Shown: one piece after another, positions 16,089 to 24,177 of the stretch
How positions within the stretch are numbered: position 1 is the first letter of the stretch
Layout: every line of letters starts with the position of its first letter
Assembly: GCA_913063055.1 (NCBI GenBank)
Contig: CAJXZK010000009.1
Span: 1-42,174 of the forward strand
Direction of reading: 5' to 3'
Origin: an uncultured bacterium
Lineage (GTDB): Bacteria > Cyanobacteriota > Vampirovibrionia > Obscuribacterales > Obscuribacteraceae
DNA length: 42,174 nucleotides
Position numbers and translations under genes: made by a program
Notes under the pieces: model-generated
Seen by the model: only the letters and a program-made list of their open reading frames with translations
Databases searched by the model: none
Told to the model about the DNA's origin: nothing

Positions 16089-17370
16089 GAACCGACCGCC
16101 CCTGGCCGAGCGCATGCGCCCCAGGGAATTAGACGAATATTACGGTCAAGAAAAACTTTTGGCAGAAGGCGGTGTGCTGCGCACAATGCTCTCTGGCAAT
16201 ACTTTGAGTTCTTTCATTCTCTGGGGGCCGCCCGGCGTTGGTAAAACTACCTTGGCTCGCATCATTGCCCGCGAGACCGATAGCAAGTGGATTGCTTTTT
16301 CTGCTGTCGCCTCGGGCATGAAAGAAATTAAGGGTGTGATGGCCGAGGCTGAGGCTTTCATGAACCTTGAAGGTCGTCGCACAATTATGTTTGTGGATGA
16401 AATTCACCGTTTTAACAAAGCTCAGCAAGATGCTTTTTTGCCTTATGTCGAAACTGGTGTCATTTGCTTAGTTGGTGCCACCACTGAAAATCCATCTTTT
16501 GAAATCAATTCAGCTTTGCTCTCAAGGCTGAAAGTCTTTGTCATGGATGAGCTTGATTTACCAGCACTTTTGAAGATCATGCAGACTGCATTGGTCGACA
16601 ATGAGAGAGGTTTAGGCGAACTCGAGTTGACGGCATCAGACGACACACTCAAGCTGATTGCTGCCTATTCATCGGGTGATGCTCGCACTGCTCTTAACTC
16701 TCTTGAGATGGCTGCTAACCTCGCTCATAGGCGCGGTCAAAAAGAGATAAGCGAGAAAGAAATTCGCTCTGCTGTGCAGCAGGCCGTGCTCAAATATGAC
16801 AAAGATGGTGAGAACCATTTCAATTTGATTTCGGCTCTACACAAGTCGATTCGCAATTCTGACGTAAACGCCAGTATTTACTGGCTAGCGCGCATGATGG
16901 AAGCTGGTGAAGAGCCGATGTATGTGGCGCGGCGCCTGGTGCGCTTTGCTTCAGAAGATATTGGTTTGGCTGCACCGCAAGCTCTGACTCAGGCAGTGGC
17001 AGCCATGCAAGCTGTGGAATTTATTGGCGTGCCCGAGGGCAAATTGGCCCTGGCTCAATGTGTTGCTTATATGGCCCTGGCACCTAAGTCAAATGCCTTG
17101 TATAAAGCCTATAACGAAGCGGCTCAAGATGCACTGAATACGGTGCAGCATCCCGTGCCTTTGCACTTGCGTAATGCACCGACTAAGTTGATGAAAGAAA
17201 TTGGATATTCTAAGGGGTACCAGTACGCTCATGATTTTGCTGGTGGCAAGGCTGATACCATGCAGTGCCTGCCTAATGAATTAGCCGGGCGTAAGTATTA
17301 TCAACCGACCGAACGAGGCTTTGAAGGCAAGATCCGCAAGGCCGCTGGGCGAGAAGTGGTTGAAGGCTAA
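16075..17370 (+). CDS. rarA: Replication-associated recombination ATPase RarA (MgsA)
   Basis: 431-residue clamp-loader-type AAA+ ATPase that acts at stalled replication forks with single-strand-binding protein. Walker [12 protein letters not shown] is near residue 51, Walker B is [18 protein letters not shown], then [17 protein letters not shown] with the arginine finger, the [12 protein letters not shown] sensor-2 region, and the C-terminal MgsA tetramerisation domain ([50 protein letters not shown]). Length is normal. The ATG lies in the second copy of a 19-bp duplication and lacks a strong Shine-Dalgarno, so its translation may depend on the mini-ORF before it. Confidence 0.97.
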   Translation: MQAQKNRPPLAERMRPRELDEYYGQEKLLAEGGVLRTMLSGNTLSSFILWGPPGVGKTTLARIIARETDSKWIAFSAVASGMKEIKGVMAEAEAFMNLEGRRTIMFVDEIHRFNKAQQDAFLPYVETGVICLVGATTENPSFEINSALLSRLKVFVMDELDLPALLKIMQTALVDNERGLGELELTASDDTLKLIAAYSSGDARTALNSLEMAANLAHRRGQKEISEKEIRSAVQQAVLKYDKDGENHFNLISALHKSIRNSDVNASIYWLARMMEAGEEPMYVARRLVRFASEDIGLAAPQALTQAVAAMQAVEFIGVPEGKLALAQCVAYMALAPKSNALYKAYNEAAQDALNTVQHPVPLHLRNAPTKLMKEIGYSKGYQYAHDFAGGKADTMQCLPNELAGRKYYQPTERGFEGKIRKAAGREVVEG

Positions 17371-17447
17371 TTTAGGGCTGTTAATCGAAGCGGTTAAACC
17401 TAATGGTTGACTTCAGTTGCTAGTCTTAGTGGCTAATCTTAAAGACT

Positions 17448-17483
17448 AAAGAGGAGAAATTGACTAGCAATTTCTCCTCTTTT
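17448..17483 (+). terminator. Strong terminator after rarA, probably bidirectional
   Basis: A 15-bp perfect stem (AAAGAGGAGAAATTG and its complement) with a 5-base loop, followed by TTTT. The reverse orientation also has a T run, so it can serve rarA and the convergent coiled-coil gene. Confidence 0.9.
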
Positions 17484-17507
17484 CTAGAATGTTTCTAAGT
17501 AGCGTTC

Positions 17508-18128
17508 TTAGCCTTTTTTGAGGAAGCTTTTAGGAACGAAACTATGCCACCATTTGCGCGCTTTTACTTCAGCCAGTTCTGCTCTTGTGCTGTTGAGGAT
17601 GCTCGACAAGCGAGTGTTCTCATCTTCACAAGTAACGAGAATGTCTTCTAAGTAATCGCGTTCTACTTTGATTTTAGCCAGAGCGTCCATCAAATAGCGG
17701 CGTTCTTTAACAGCAGCTTCTTTTTCGTATTCAACTACCTTAAGCACGCGCACTTGTTCTTCTAGAACGGGAATTCTTTGGATAGCCCAGAACTGGCTAA
17801 CCATAATTTGTTTTACCGCTGCGTTCTCTTCTGTCAGTTCTTGCATCTTTGAAAGCAGAGCGATAACTCTTCTTTGCAAATAGGCAACTTCATCTTGGCT
17901 CTTAGTAACAACGCGCTGTTCTCTATATTTTTGAACAACGTCAAGAACCTGATGACGAACGCGCCTGTCTCTTGCTTGGCGCACTCTTTCATCTTGTGGA
18001 TCTGACACCGTCTCTGATGCCCATTTAAAGATGTGTTCTAAGCCGTCAACGGCAACAGCATCCTCATGTTCACCTTGATTTGGCGAGAAATCTAAATTAT
18101 CGGCAGTATTTTTTTTATGAATGCTCAC
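17508..18128 (-). CDS. Coiled-coil protein of unknown function
   Basis: 206 residues from GTG 18128, chosen because AAGGGG sits about six bases upstream; the longer frame to 18284 encodes a Trp/His/Arg-rich stretch unlike protein. The body is charged and heptad-like (YLQRRVIALLSKMQELTEENAAVKQ, VLEEQVRVLKVVEYEKEAAVKERRYLMDALAKI, then DYLEDILVTCEDENTRLSSIL). The end is basic and aromatic (RKWWHSFVPKSFLKKG). No signal peptide. A structural or scaffolding role is inference. Confidence 0.8.
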   Translation of the reverse strand: MSIHKKNTADNLDFSPNQGEHEDAVAVDGLEHIFKWASETVSDPQDERVRQARDRRVRHQVLDVVQKYREQRVVTKSQDEVAYLQRRVIALLSKMQELTEENAAVKQIMVSQFWAIQRIPVLEEQVRVLKVVEYEKEAAVKERRYLMDALAKIKVERDYLEDILVTCEDENTRLSSILNSTRAELAEVKARKWWHSFVPKSFLKKG

Positions 18129-18791
18129 ACTTATACCCCTTTCTTGAAACCTACTATACCGATAAACCGTGATTTTGTAAAAGTAAATTTGCCATTGCCA
18201 ATGGTGCAGGCACCACTTACCTCTTGAAAGCACCGCTAATGGTGTATGGGTGGTGCGTTCGGCTGATACTGTCAGTGGTGACATAAGTTAAACGAGGTGG
18301 TGTTTGCCTGGTTTGAGCGAGCAATTTGCTGGTGGGGTTTGATTAATTCCAACTGATCGCTTTGATTAATTTCTGGCGAAATTGCGTATATAAGGATGTA
18401 GGCGTTTTATCGGACGCGATTTGGGGAACGCTCGGGCCAACTATTTATATAGGTAGGTTCTCGGTGTCAATTTCCTGGGAACCGGGGGCTTCGGTTCTCG
18501 GTTCAAGCTTCTGGGTCCACGGTGCATGGTCCAGGGTCCAAGTTTCCCGGTGCATGGTCCAGGGTCCAAGTTTCCCGGTGCATGGTCCAAAGGCCGGGCA
18601 CAGAAATTCTTTCAAAAATATTTTTTTACGGTGTATTCATCAATAGGCTTGGGTTTCGGGGCTTTCGGCGGTAAAAAGAGAGCGAAATCATGGGAGAAAC
18701 CGGGGGGTAGTACGTAATTACGCGCAAGACAAGCGCCTGCCGAATCTATAAGGTAGTGATATGCCAATTTAAAGGCCCTGGAGAGAAGTTC
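18129..18791. other. Gene-free stretch with minisatellite
   Basis: 663 bases without a credible gene. Contents are a GCACCAC/GTGGTGC long-range inverted repeat near 18208-18256, the 28-bp tandem repeat at 18520-18589, a purine-rich tract near 18660-18710, a CGTAATTACG palindrome near 18715 and a short GCGC stem. It probably contains the promoter and leader of the exported-protein gene at 18792. Confidence 0.6.
18520..18589. repeat. 28-bp tandem repeat, 2.5 copies
   Basis: Unit CGGTGCATGGTCCAGGGTCC plus AAGTTTCC; copies at 18520-18547 and 18548-18575 are identical, followed by a half copy at 18576-18589. The unit contains a nested GGTCCAG/GGTCCA repeat. Period 28 is not a multiple of three, so it is not coding. 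Confidence 0.95.
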
Positions 18792-19529
18792 GTGAACAAC
18801 CAATCGGCACCGAGAATAGCAAAAGCAATTTCAACCGCTCTTTTGGCTGGCGCACTTTTCTCTTGCCCACTGTTCTCAGCTACCGGGTCTACCGGTGCAG
18901 CATTCGCCTACGGTGAATCTGACATGATCCAAACCCTGAGAAGCCCGCTCACATACGGTACTCCGAACAGCCCAGCCTGGGTGCCCGCTCAAGAGGGAGC
19001 TCCACCACCTATCGGTGATGGTTTCTGCCCTCCAGCAGTTACCCCTGGTGATTGCGGCGCTCCCTTCAGCCCACCAACTGCCGCCTTTGTTCCATTGACT
19101 ATGGCTGGCGACAAATCCGAGGTAAATGCATGGGTAATGCCTTACCTCACTCCACCGCCCTCAACACAGGGCTATGACTCCAGCTCCATTAATGGTTCTA
19201 GTGGTGGCTACGGTCTACAAGCTCCAGTGTCGGTAGTAGACATTTGTCCTCAAGGTGGAATGGTTGGAAGTGCTCCAACACAGAGATGGGGAGGTCAACG
19301 GTCATTCGATTTTGGTAACCCAAACTGTGTCCGGCCTAGTAGTTCAGCCCTCAATGATTTTGGCCAGAAGCTCTCCCAAAAGCCCGACCTCAAGATGTGT
19401 CCGCAATTCTCGCAAGACGGACCAAGGCAACGGGGAGAATACCGAGGTCAAACCACCCAAGACCTGCATGGTAACCGAACACTTTTCCGAGACAATCAAC
19501 GCTCCCAAATGACTATCAGTCCCTATTAA
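18792..19529 (+). CDS. Exported Pro/Gly-rich protein, EGAPPxIGDG family member 1
   Basis: 245 residues from GTG 18792, supported by GGAGAG six bases upstream. A signal peptide (basic start, hydrophobic ISTALLAGALFSCPLFS core) precedes a low-complexity Pro/Gly/Ser-rich mature chain with several cysteines. The segment TLRSPLTYG...EGAPPPIGDG...TPG aligns with the next gene's TLRTPLVIG...EGAPPAIGDG...NPG, and both share an RWGGQ/RRGGQ motif later. The tail is polar and Arg/Gln-rich. Probably a surface or cell-wall protein; no family recognised. It is followed after 66 bases by its paralog. Confidence 0.78.
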   Translation: MNNQSAPRIAKAISTALLAGALFSCPLFSATGSTGAAFAYGESDMIQTLRSPLTYGTPNSPAWVPAQEGAPPPIGDGFCPPAVTPGDCGAPFSPPTAAFVPLTMAGDKSEVNAWVMPYLTPPPSTQGYDSSSINGSSGGYGLQAPVSVVDICPQGGMVGSAPTQRWGGQRSFDFGNPNCVRPSSSALNDFGQKLSQKPDLKMCPQFSQDGPRQRGEYRGQTTQDLHGNRTLFRDNQRSQMTISPY

Positions 19530-19595
19530 TGCTCCCGCGCAAAACAGCAATTCAGTCCAACAAACTATTTCTAAAAGGCTTCAGGAGGCCAGACA

Positions 19596-20597
19596 ATGTT
19601 TAATCGTAAGTTCATCCCAGCTGTGATCTCTGCCATCACATTGAGTGCAACCACATCACTCGCCTCCTATGCCGCTAGCGCAGGACCTTATCCTGGTAGC
19701 CCACCTCAAGGTACTCCAGCGCCATTCAGCCCTGTGACTACATTGCGCACACCACTAGTTATTGGTCAGCCTGCTGGTCTTCCTTTCCAGGCTCCAATCG
19801 AAGGCGCTCCACCAGCAATTGGTGATGGCCCCACTCCAGTCGGTGTCAATCCCGGTATGCTCTCTTCTCCAGAGCTTATGCCTTGGGTTCCTGCAATTCC
19901 TGCTAACCAAATCGACAACAGCTTCTCTGGTATCCCGCTGGGAATTAGTCCAGCCATCGTCTCTCCTCCTGGGGTCCTTGGACCATCCTTGACTGGCATT
20001 GTGCCATCATCTCCATCCACTCCCGGAACTGACCCTGGTTCATTGACTGCTCCTATGGGTTCCATCAATGCTTCGCAAGAAGTCAACATTATGCCCAGTG
20101 GTGGATTTGCCGGTACTGGTGGATACAACACATCCATACCGTATCAACGGCGCGGTGGCCAAGAAACCAGCCAATGGGGTTACAGAGGACGTAACTCGAT
20201 GATCGGTGGCTTTGGTGGCGATGGTTCACAAGACAACGTCACTCGAATGGGTCCATGGGCCGGTTGGGGTGCTGTGACAGGCGTGCCTACTGGTAATGGT
20301 CTGCGGTCTGGTTCGATCGACCTCGGTGGTGGACAGCGCTTCCAAGCTGGTGGGGCGATTATCCCTACTGGTTCGAGCATCCAAGATTTTGGTTTGTCGA
20401 ACACCAGAAACAATCCAATTGCTGCTCTTGAAGCCAATCAGTCTTATGAATTCGGTCAAGGTATGAGACGCATACCTATGTACAGCAGCAAGACGACTGA
20501 CTTCGGTCTGCCTTACACCCAGTTCTCCCCAGGCAACGTCACTGCTCAGAAGACTGGCCAACGTCAGCTTCCAACTGGAGTAATCACCAACTTCTAA
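19596..20597 (+). CDS. Exported Pro/Gly-rich protein, EGAPPxIGDG family member 2
   Basis: 333 residues; AGGAGG is well placed before ATG 19596. Signal peptide with an Ala-rich cleavage region (SLASYAASAG). The mature part is rich in Pro, Gly, Ser and Thr, with few charges in the first 150 residues and more Arg/Gln later (RRGGQETSQWGYRGRNSM). It is related to the preceding gene through the TLRxPL and EGAPPxIGDG segments. Likely secreted and possibly surface-exposed; function unknown. A strong hairpin lies downstream. Confidence 0.82.
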   Translation: MFNRKFIPAVISAITLSATTSLASYAASAGPYPGSPPQGTPAPFSPVTTLRTPLVIGQPAGLPFQAPIEGAPPAIGDGPTPVGVNPGMLSSPELMPWVPAIPANQIDNSFSGIPLGISPAIVSPPGVLGPSLTGIVPSSPSTPGTDPGSLTAPMGSINASQEVNIMPSGGFAGTGGYNTSIPYQRRGGQETSQWGYRGRNSMIGGFGGDGSQDNVTRMGPWAGWGAVTGVPTGNGLRSGSIDLGGGQRFQAGGAIIPTGSSIQDFGLSNTRNNPIAALEANQSYEFGQGMRRIPMYSSKTTDFGLPYTQFSPGNVTAQKTGQRQLPTGVITNF

Positions 20598-20703
20598 TAA
20601 AGATCCAGAATGATTTGCAAAGCAAATTCAGGCTGCATCTCACCCGAAAGTCTTGAAACGCCCTTGGTACTGGGCTGACGGGGAAAAATTAGATAAAACC
20701 CTT

Positions 20704-20749
20704 CGGGGGGATTTTCCCATGGCTATGGGAATCCCCCCGATTCCTTTCT
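20704..20749 (+). terminator. Terminator-like hairpin after the exported pair
   Basis: Left arm 20704-20720 (CGGGGGGATTTTCCCAT) pairs with 20725-20739 around a 4-base loop, with a two-T bulge. The following T tract is broken (TTCCTTTCT). Confidence 0.75.
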
Positions 20750-20829
20750 AGTTAAGCGTTTCGTAATATGTATCTACAAAGCAGTTCACCTAAGCAACTG
20801 GCACCCATCGGACAACGGACCTGAAAATC

Positions 20830-21564
20830 ATGAGAAACGCCCCTAACAACAGAATCGCCAAAATGGCACTGAGCATGGCCCTTTTCTCTTGCCTATTTGG
20901 TCAGTCCGTATCACTGCCAGCGATGGCCCAGTACAGCCTGCAAGCTGAGACAGATTCATTCCTTCCTCCCGAAGTTGTGCCTCTAGACCCAGCTGTAGCC
21001 CAAAAGATGTCGCAAGCTCAAGCTCAAGCTCGTCAAGAAAGTGCTAACAACTCCAACTCGTATGGTCAGAACTCAGCAATGAGTGGTAGCCCCGCTGGCG
21101 CTAACGATGCTGGAATGAACAATTTCAATAATCAAAATTCCATGATGAATCAAAACGGTATGAATCAAAATGGAATGAATCAAGGCAACATGAACCCCGG
21201 TAACATGAATCTAGGTAATATGTCTCAGGGCCAACCTAATTTTCAATCAAGTATGGGTGGGCAAGAAGTACCTGGTAACACTGGAACATCTGACTGGATT
21301 ATGCCTGGTCAAGATCAAAATTCACCCATGACCGCCTACGGTAACGTAACTCAAACTCAAACACTTACAGCGCCTCCTGCGAATCCACCTGTAAGACGCA
21401 GCACTCGTTACCCTGGTATGGGATCCGCCGTTGGCGCGCTGGCTACATTCGGAGCTGGAGCAATGGTAGGTTCAATGATAAGACGCCCAAGCAGCCTCTA
21501 TGGTCTTGGTGCTGCCGGTTTGATGATGACTGGTTTCGGTACACGTAACGCATTCCGCTTCTAA
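20830..21564 (+). CDS. Exported Asn/Met/Gly-rich protein with glycine zipper
   Basis: 244 residues. Signal peptide with likely AMA-Q cleavage (residues about 1-34). Residues about 97-137 are five-residue repeats of Gly-Met-Asn-Gln-Asn and Gly-Asn-Met-Asn-Pro type. The C-terminus (about 195-240) is a glycine-zipper hydrophobic region (GSAVGALATFGAGAMVGSMI, then LYGLGAAGLMMTGFG), which could insert in a membrane or oligomerise. Upstream ribosome site is weak. Likely a cell-envelope protein; unknown family. Confidence 0.8.
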   Translation: MRNAPNNRIAKMALSMALFSCLFGQSVSLPAMAQYSLQAETDSFLPPEVVPLDPAVAQKMSQAQAQARQESANNSNSYGQNSAMSGSPAGANDAGMNNFNNQNSMMNQNGMNQNGMNQGNMNPGNMNLGNMSQGQPNFQSSMGGQEVPGNTGTSDWIMPGQDQNSPMTAYGNVTQTQTLTAPPANPPVRRSTRYPGMGSAVGALATFGAGAMVGSMIRRPSSLYGLGAAGLMMTGFGTRNAFRF

Positions 21565-21591
21565 TTTTCTTTTTTGTTTGGAGACAAGGCA

Positions 21592-22203
21592 ATGAAATTC
21601 AAGATTTTTCTTTCACTCATCGCATTGGTAGCAACAACTGCCATCTCTCAGCCCGCAGCTCACGCTGATGGTGCGAGATTCAAGTTTCCAGTGAACTATT
21701 ACAAAATCGAAGAACCACGCTATCCGCATTCAGCCTACATTCCACCAGCACAGCCAACTGTACGAGCTGGTTCAACTCCAAGCGCTTCATCAATGCTCGG
21801 ACCTCTCGCCAACCTTAAGAGACCTCCAGCCCCCGTACACGCTGCACCTGTTCAGCAACCAAATGTTATGGCTCAACTAGTTCCAGCCGCCTGGAACAAT
21901 GCTTTCGGTAAACCACAAGCTCAGCAAATGCCATTAACTGCATCACCTAATGCCATGGCACCAGTGGCCCAGGCCGCTCAACCTAAGGCAATCAAATCGG
22001 CTTCTGCTCCAAGATCTTTGAGCCGTTCGCAAAATGGCACCGCTCGTTTGAGACGGCCTGTGTACCCACAATCTCGTGTTGCTCATGCTAATCCAATTCA
22101 GAGCTACAGTTCCGGTTACACACCTGGTTCAACAGCTCCAACAAGTGCCGGTGGTGTCTACAGTACATCAGCCACTGTCGGAGGCAAGATCATTCGACAC
22201 TAG
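21592..22203 (+). CDS. Exported Pro/Ala-rich protein
   Basis: 203 residues from ATG 21592, preceded by GGAGACAAGG. Signal peptide (MKFKIFLSLIALVATTAIS, cleavage near AHA-D). The mature chain is Pro/Ala/Gln-rich, basic overall and mostly disordered-looking, with Tyr/Ser/Gly near the end. It is 27 bases after the glycine-zipper gene and shares its terminator, so the two are likely co-transcribed. No family recognised. Confidence 0.8.
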   Translation: MKFKIFLSLIALVATTAISQPAAHADGARFKFPVNYYKIEEPRYPHSAYIPPAQPTVRAGSTPSASSMLGPLANLKRPPAPVHAAPVQQPNVMAQLVPAAWNNAFGKPQAQQMPLTASPNAMAPVAQAAQPKAIKSASAPRSLSRSQNGTARLRRPVYPQSRVAHANPIQSYSSGYTPGSTAPTSAGGVYSTSATVGGKIIRH

Positions 22204-22242
22204 TCTGACGAATGCTCCAAGACTGAATCACTTAGATATTGA

Positions 22243-22280
22243 GAATAAGAGCTGGGCGTAAGTCCAGCTCTTATTCTTTT
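22243..22280 (+). terminator. Rho-independent terminator
   Basis: Perfect 13-bp stem (GAATAAGAGCTGG and complement), 8-base loop, then TTTT. It ends the operon of two exported proteins. Confidence 0.93.
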
Positions 22281-22541
22281 GCTATCTATATTGATGGTGC
22301 CGTGTGACTGCCGCTTAGTTTTGACTATCTATATAGAAGCGCTTGCTGCATAAGTCATTTCTACAGAAGCCACTCCTACAGAGGCATTCCTGTAGATGCA
22401 ATGGCAGCAAGAAAGAATTTTGAATTGCTAGAAAATCGCTATGAATCCTCAAGAGCCACACAGGGCTGGGGTCTTGGCTGTGGAGTTAGCCTCTGGCGAT
22501 CTCTTGACTTCGTAATAACACCATGAAAAAGCCGAAAAATG
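22281..22541. other. Intergenic sequence before the first pilin-like unit
   Basis: No credible gene. A short run of related CTACAGA-type words lies near 22360-22400, and TTGACT occurs at 22503-22508 without a good -10 box. It probably carries the promoter of the pilin-like gene at 22695. Confidence 0.35.
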
Positions 22542-23123
22542 AGCAAATTCAACGCTTTCCATGGGAATTACCACATATCCAAGGGCCTGGGAAAGTTTTA
22601 TTGTTACTCCATAAGCCGGACGCAAGCTAGGTCAAAGCTTCAGACTGACACCCGCTCCACAAAGCTTCCACGATACCCAGAGGTTTCTTACATCATGAAC
22701 AAAGTTGCATCCCTCGCTAAAAAAGTTTCCGCATCACACTCTTTCAAAGTTGCAAGTCGCTTGGGATTCCTTCTGGCTCCCCAACTGGTACTGTTAGCTT
22801 TCGGAGTTTATGACCAAGCCGCTCATGCGCAAGGTTTGGTTGGTGCACCAGTTGACCCAAGATACGGTCAATCAAATGAAGTAGGCCAATTGGCAGACTA
22901 CGGTTATGACTGTGCAAGAGACATCTCACGCGTTGTTACTGCACTATCAACTGTTCCATCTTCACTAGCAGGCATGAAGATTGCCTTCGGTCAGAGAGAT
23001 GGTGGTGAATCTGCAATGAACGTAGCCAAAGGTCTAGGCATCGGGTTCGGCGGACCAACCGCAGTTCACTTGCTCGGAACATTCGCCATCAACAACATGG
23101 GTGGTCTAGGCGGCGGTCTTTAA
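22542..23123 (+). repeat. Tandem duplication, unit 1 (leader plus pilin-like gene)
   Basis: This segment matches 23238-23833. It includes a conserved leader (22542 to about 22622, beginning AGCAAATTC and containing CCATGGGAATTACCACATAT) and the whole coding region. The spacing of the leader relative to the ATG differs by 14 bases between units. Confidence 0.9.
22695..23123 (+). CDS. VirB2/TrbC-like pilin candidate, copy 1
   Basis: 142 residues from ATG 22695 (AGAGG upstream; the frame's extension to 22539 is non-coding leader). A long signal peptide of about 45 residues ends AHA-Q, as in VirB2/TrbC pilins. The mature part of about 97 residues has a hydrophobic helix (ISRVVTALSTVPSSLAGMKIAFG), a polar loop (QRDGGESAMNVAKG) and a second Gly-rich hydrophobic helix ending GGLGGGL. 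This hairpin topology and the nearby VirB3/4/6/8/D4-like genes support a T4SS pilin. No exact family signature is seen, so this is structural inference. Copy 2 differs at only four residues. Confidence 0.7.
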   Translation: MNKVASLAKKVSASHSFKVASRLGFLLAPQLVLLAFGVYDQAAHAQGLVGAPVDPRYGQSNEVGQLADYGYDCARDISRVVTALSTVPSSLAGMKIAFGQRDGGESAMNVAKGLGIGFGGPTAVHLLGTFAINNMGGLGGGL

Positions 23124-23162
23124 TCTACAGATTCGAGATACGCACTGCATCAATATTCAAAG

Positions 23163-23197
23163 AAAGGGTCTGACTTAGTCAGGCCCTTTTTATTTTT
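23163..23197 (+). terminator. Terminator after pilin-like copy 1
   Basis: 12-bp stem (AAAGGGTCTGAC with GTCAGGCCCTTT, one G-U pair), 3-base TTA loop, then TTTTATTTTT. Confidence 0.92.
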
Positions 23198-23237
23198 GAA
23201 ATCAGGCCGTTTTTTTCAAAAAAAACTTTGAAAAATT

Positions 23238-23833
23238 AGCAAATTCTCCGTCTTCCATGGGAATTACCACATATTCAAGGGCGCGGGAAAGCTTTATTGT
23301 TGTCCCATAAGCCAGACGAGCGCACCGGACAAATCCGAGAGCCAAACAAAGTTTTCAGTCTGACAAACAAACTACCGCTACACGTTACCTGAGGTCTTTC
23401 TATCATGAACAAAGTCAAATCCTTCGCAAAAAAAGTTTCTGCATCGCACTCCTTCAAAGTTGCAAGCCGCTTGGGATTCCTTCTGGCTCCTCAATTGGTA
23501 TTGCTAGCATTCGGAGTCTATGACCAAGCCGCTCATGCGCAAGGTTTGGTAGGTGCACCTGTAGACCCACGTTATGGTCAATCAAACGAAGTTGGTCAGT
23601 TGGCCGACTACGGATATGACTGTGCAAGAGATATTTCGCGTGTGGTCACTGCAATGTCCACAATTCCATCCTCACTAGCTGGCATGAAGATTGCCTTCGG
23701 TCAGAGAGATGGTGGTGAATCGGCTATGAACGTAGCTAAAGGTTTAGGCATCGGGTTCGGCGGACCAACCGCAGTTCACTTGCTCGGAACATTCGCCATC
23801 AACAACATGGGTGGTTTGGGCGGCGGTCTTTAA
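23238..23833 (+). repeat. Tandem duplication, unit 2
   Basis: Second copy of the leader plus pilin-like gene. Leader similarity starts at 23238 and coding similarity covers 23405-23833 in full. Confidence 0.9.
23405..23833 (+). CDS. VirB2/TrbC-like pilin candidate, copy 2
   Basis: 142 residues, identical to copy 1 except A5K, L7F, and a Leu-to-Met and a Val-to-Ile change in the first mature helix. The DNA has clearly more silent than amino-acid changes, so both copies look under selection for the same protein. GAGG precedes the ATG. It has its own leader and its own terminator, so each copy is probably a separate transcript. Family reasoning is as for copy 1. Confidence 0.7.
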   Translation: MNKVKSFAKKVSASHSFKVASRLGFLLAPQLVLLAFGVYDQAAHAQGLVGAPVDPRYGQSNEVGQLADYGYDCARDISRVVTAMSTIPSSLAGMKIAFGQRDGGESAMNVAKGLGIGFGGPTAVHLLGTFAINNMGGLGGGL

Positions 23834-23900
23834 TCGAAAGATTCAAGAACCGGCACAAAACACAACGAAAGATACAACCGAAAATTCAATTGAAAATCTT

Positions 23901-23930
23901 AAAAGAGCCAGACTTAGTCTGGCTCTTTTG
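23901..23930 (+). terminator. Terminator after pilin-like copy 2
   Basis: 13-bp perfect stem (AAAAGAGCCAGAC and complement), TTA loop; the right arm ends in TTTT. Same architecture as the terminator of copy 1 with a different stem sequence. Confidence 0.88.
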
Positions 23931-23987
23931 CTTTGGCTTTGGCTTTCGCGGCTTTAGGTTTAGCTTTAGCTTTTGCGGCTTTAGCTC

Positions 23988-24020
23988 TGTCCGATTTTTG
24001 GCTGAAAATCGGACAGTTTT
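23988..24020 (+). terminator. Second hairpin, possible terminator
   Basis: 11-bp stem TGTCCGATTTT with AAAATCGGACA, loop TGGCTG, then G and TTTT. Could be a backup terminator upstream of the giant-head array. Confidence 0.5.
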
Positions 24021-24082
24021 GGAAAAGGCATTTACAGATCTAAATTCGGGAATTTTCAAAAACTAGTATGCTCTGGGCGCCA

Positions 24083-24177
24083 AGGATAGGGAATACCGTG
24101 GTCCTAGATTGGCTCTAGGGGCTTAAAGTAGAGACTGGAAATATTTCCATTTTTCTTTTTGCCATAGGCGGTGCGTC
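24083..24177 (+). promoter_or_regulatory. Conserved leader element, copy 1
   Basis: Begins AGGATAGGGAATACCGTG, has GCTTAAAGTA and a GGAAAT segment in the middle, and ends in a T-rich run (TTTTTCTTTTT) and GGCGGTG before the ATG. Closest to the copy at 27125. Role unknown: promoter, operator or RNA leader. Confidence 0.75.

Larger units (their letters stand above)
23834..24082. other. Intergenic region with hexamer tract
   Basis: After the terminator at 23901-23930 comes a tract of GGCTTT-type hexamers (about 23931-23987). On the minus strand this reads as Ala/Lys-rich codons ending in a stop, but no start codon exists. A second 11-bp hairpin (23988-24015, TGTCCGATTTT and complement, then GTTTT) follows. 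No gene. Confidence 0.6.

Noticed and set aside
18129-18284. N-terminal extension of the coiled-coil protein to 18284
   Set aside because: GTG 18128 has AAGGGG at good spacing, and the upstream residues are Trp/His/Tyr-rich without heptads.
18520-18589. CRISPR array
   Set aside because: Repeats abut directly with no spacers and no cas genes are present.
18362-18717. Two overlapping ORFs of 94 and 63 residues across the 28-bp repeat
   Set aside because: The repeat period is not a multiple of three, so copies fall in different frames, and the composition (Trp/Gly/Pro/Val) does not look like protein.
22539-22694. 52-residue N-terminal extension of pilin-like copy 1
   Set aside because: Copy 2 has no matching open extension, and the segment corresponds to the shared non-coding leader; ATG 22695 has a ribosome site.
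23931-23990. Histone H1-like Ala/Lys-rich gene on the minus strand
   Set aside because: The Ala/Lys reading comes from GGCTTT hexamers; the frame has no start codon and is closed by TAG upstream.
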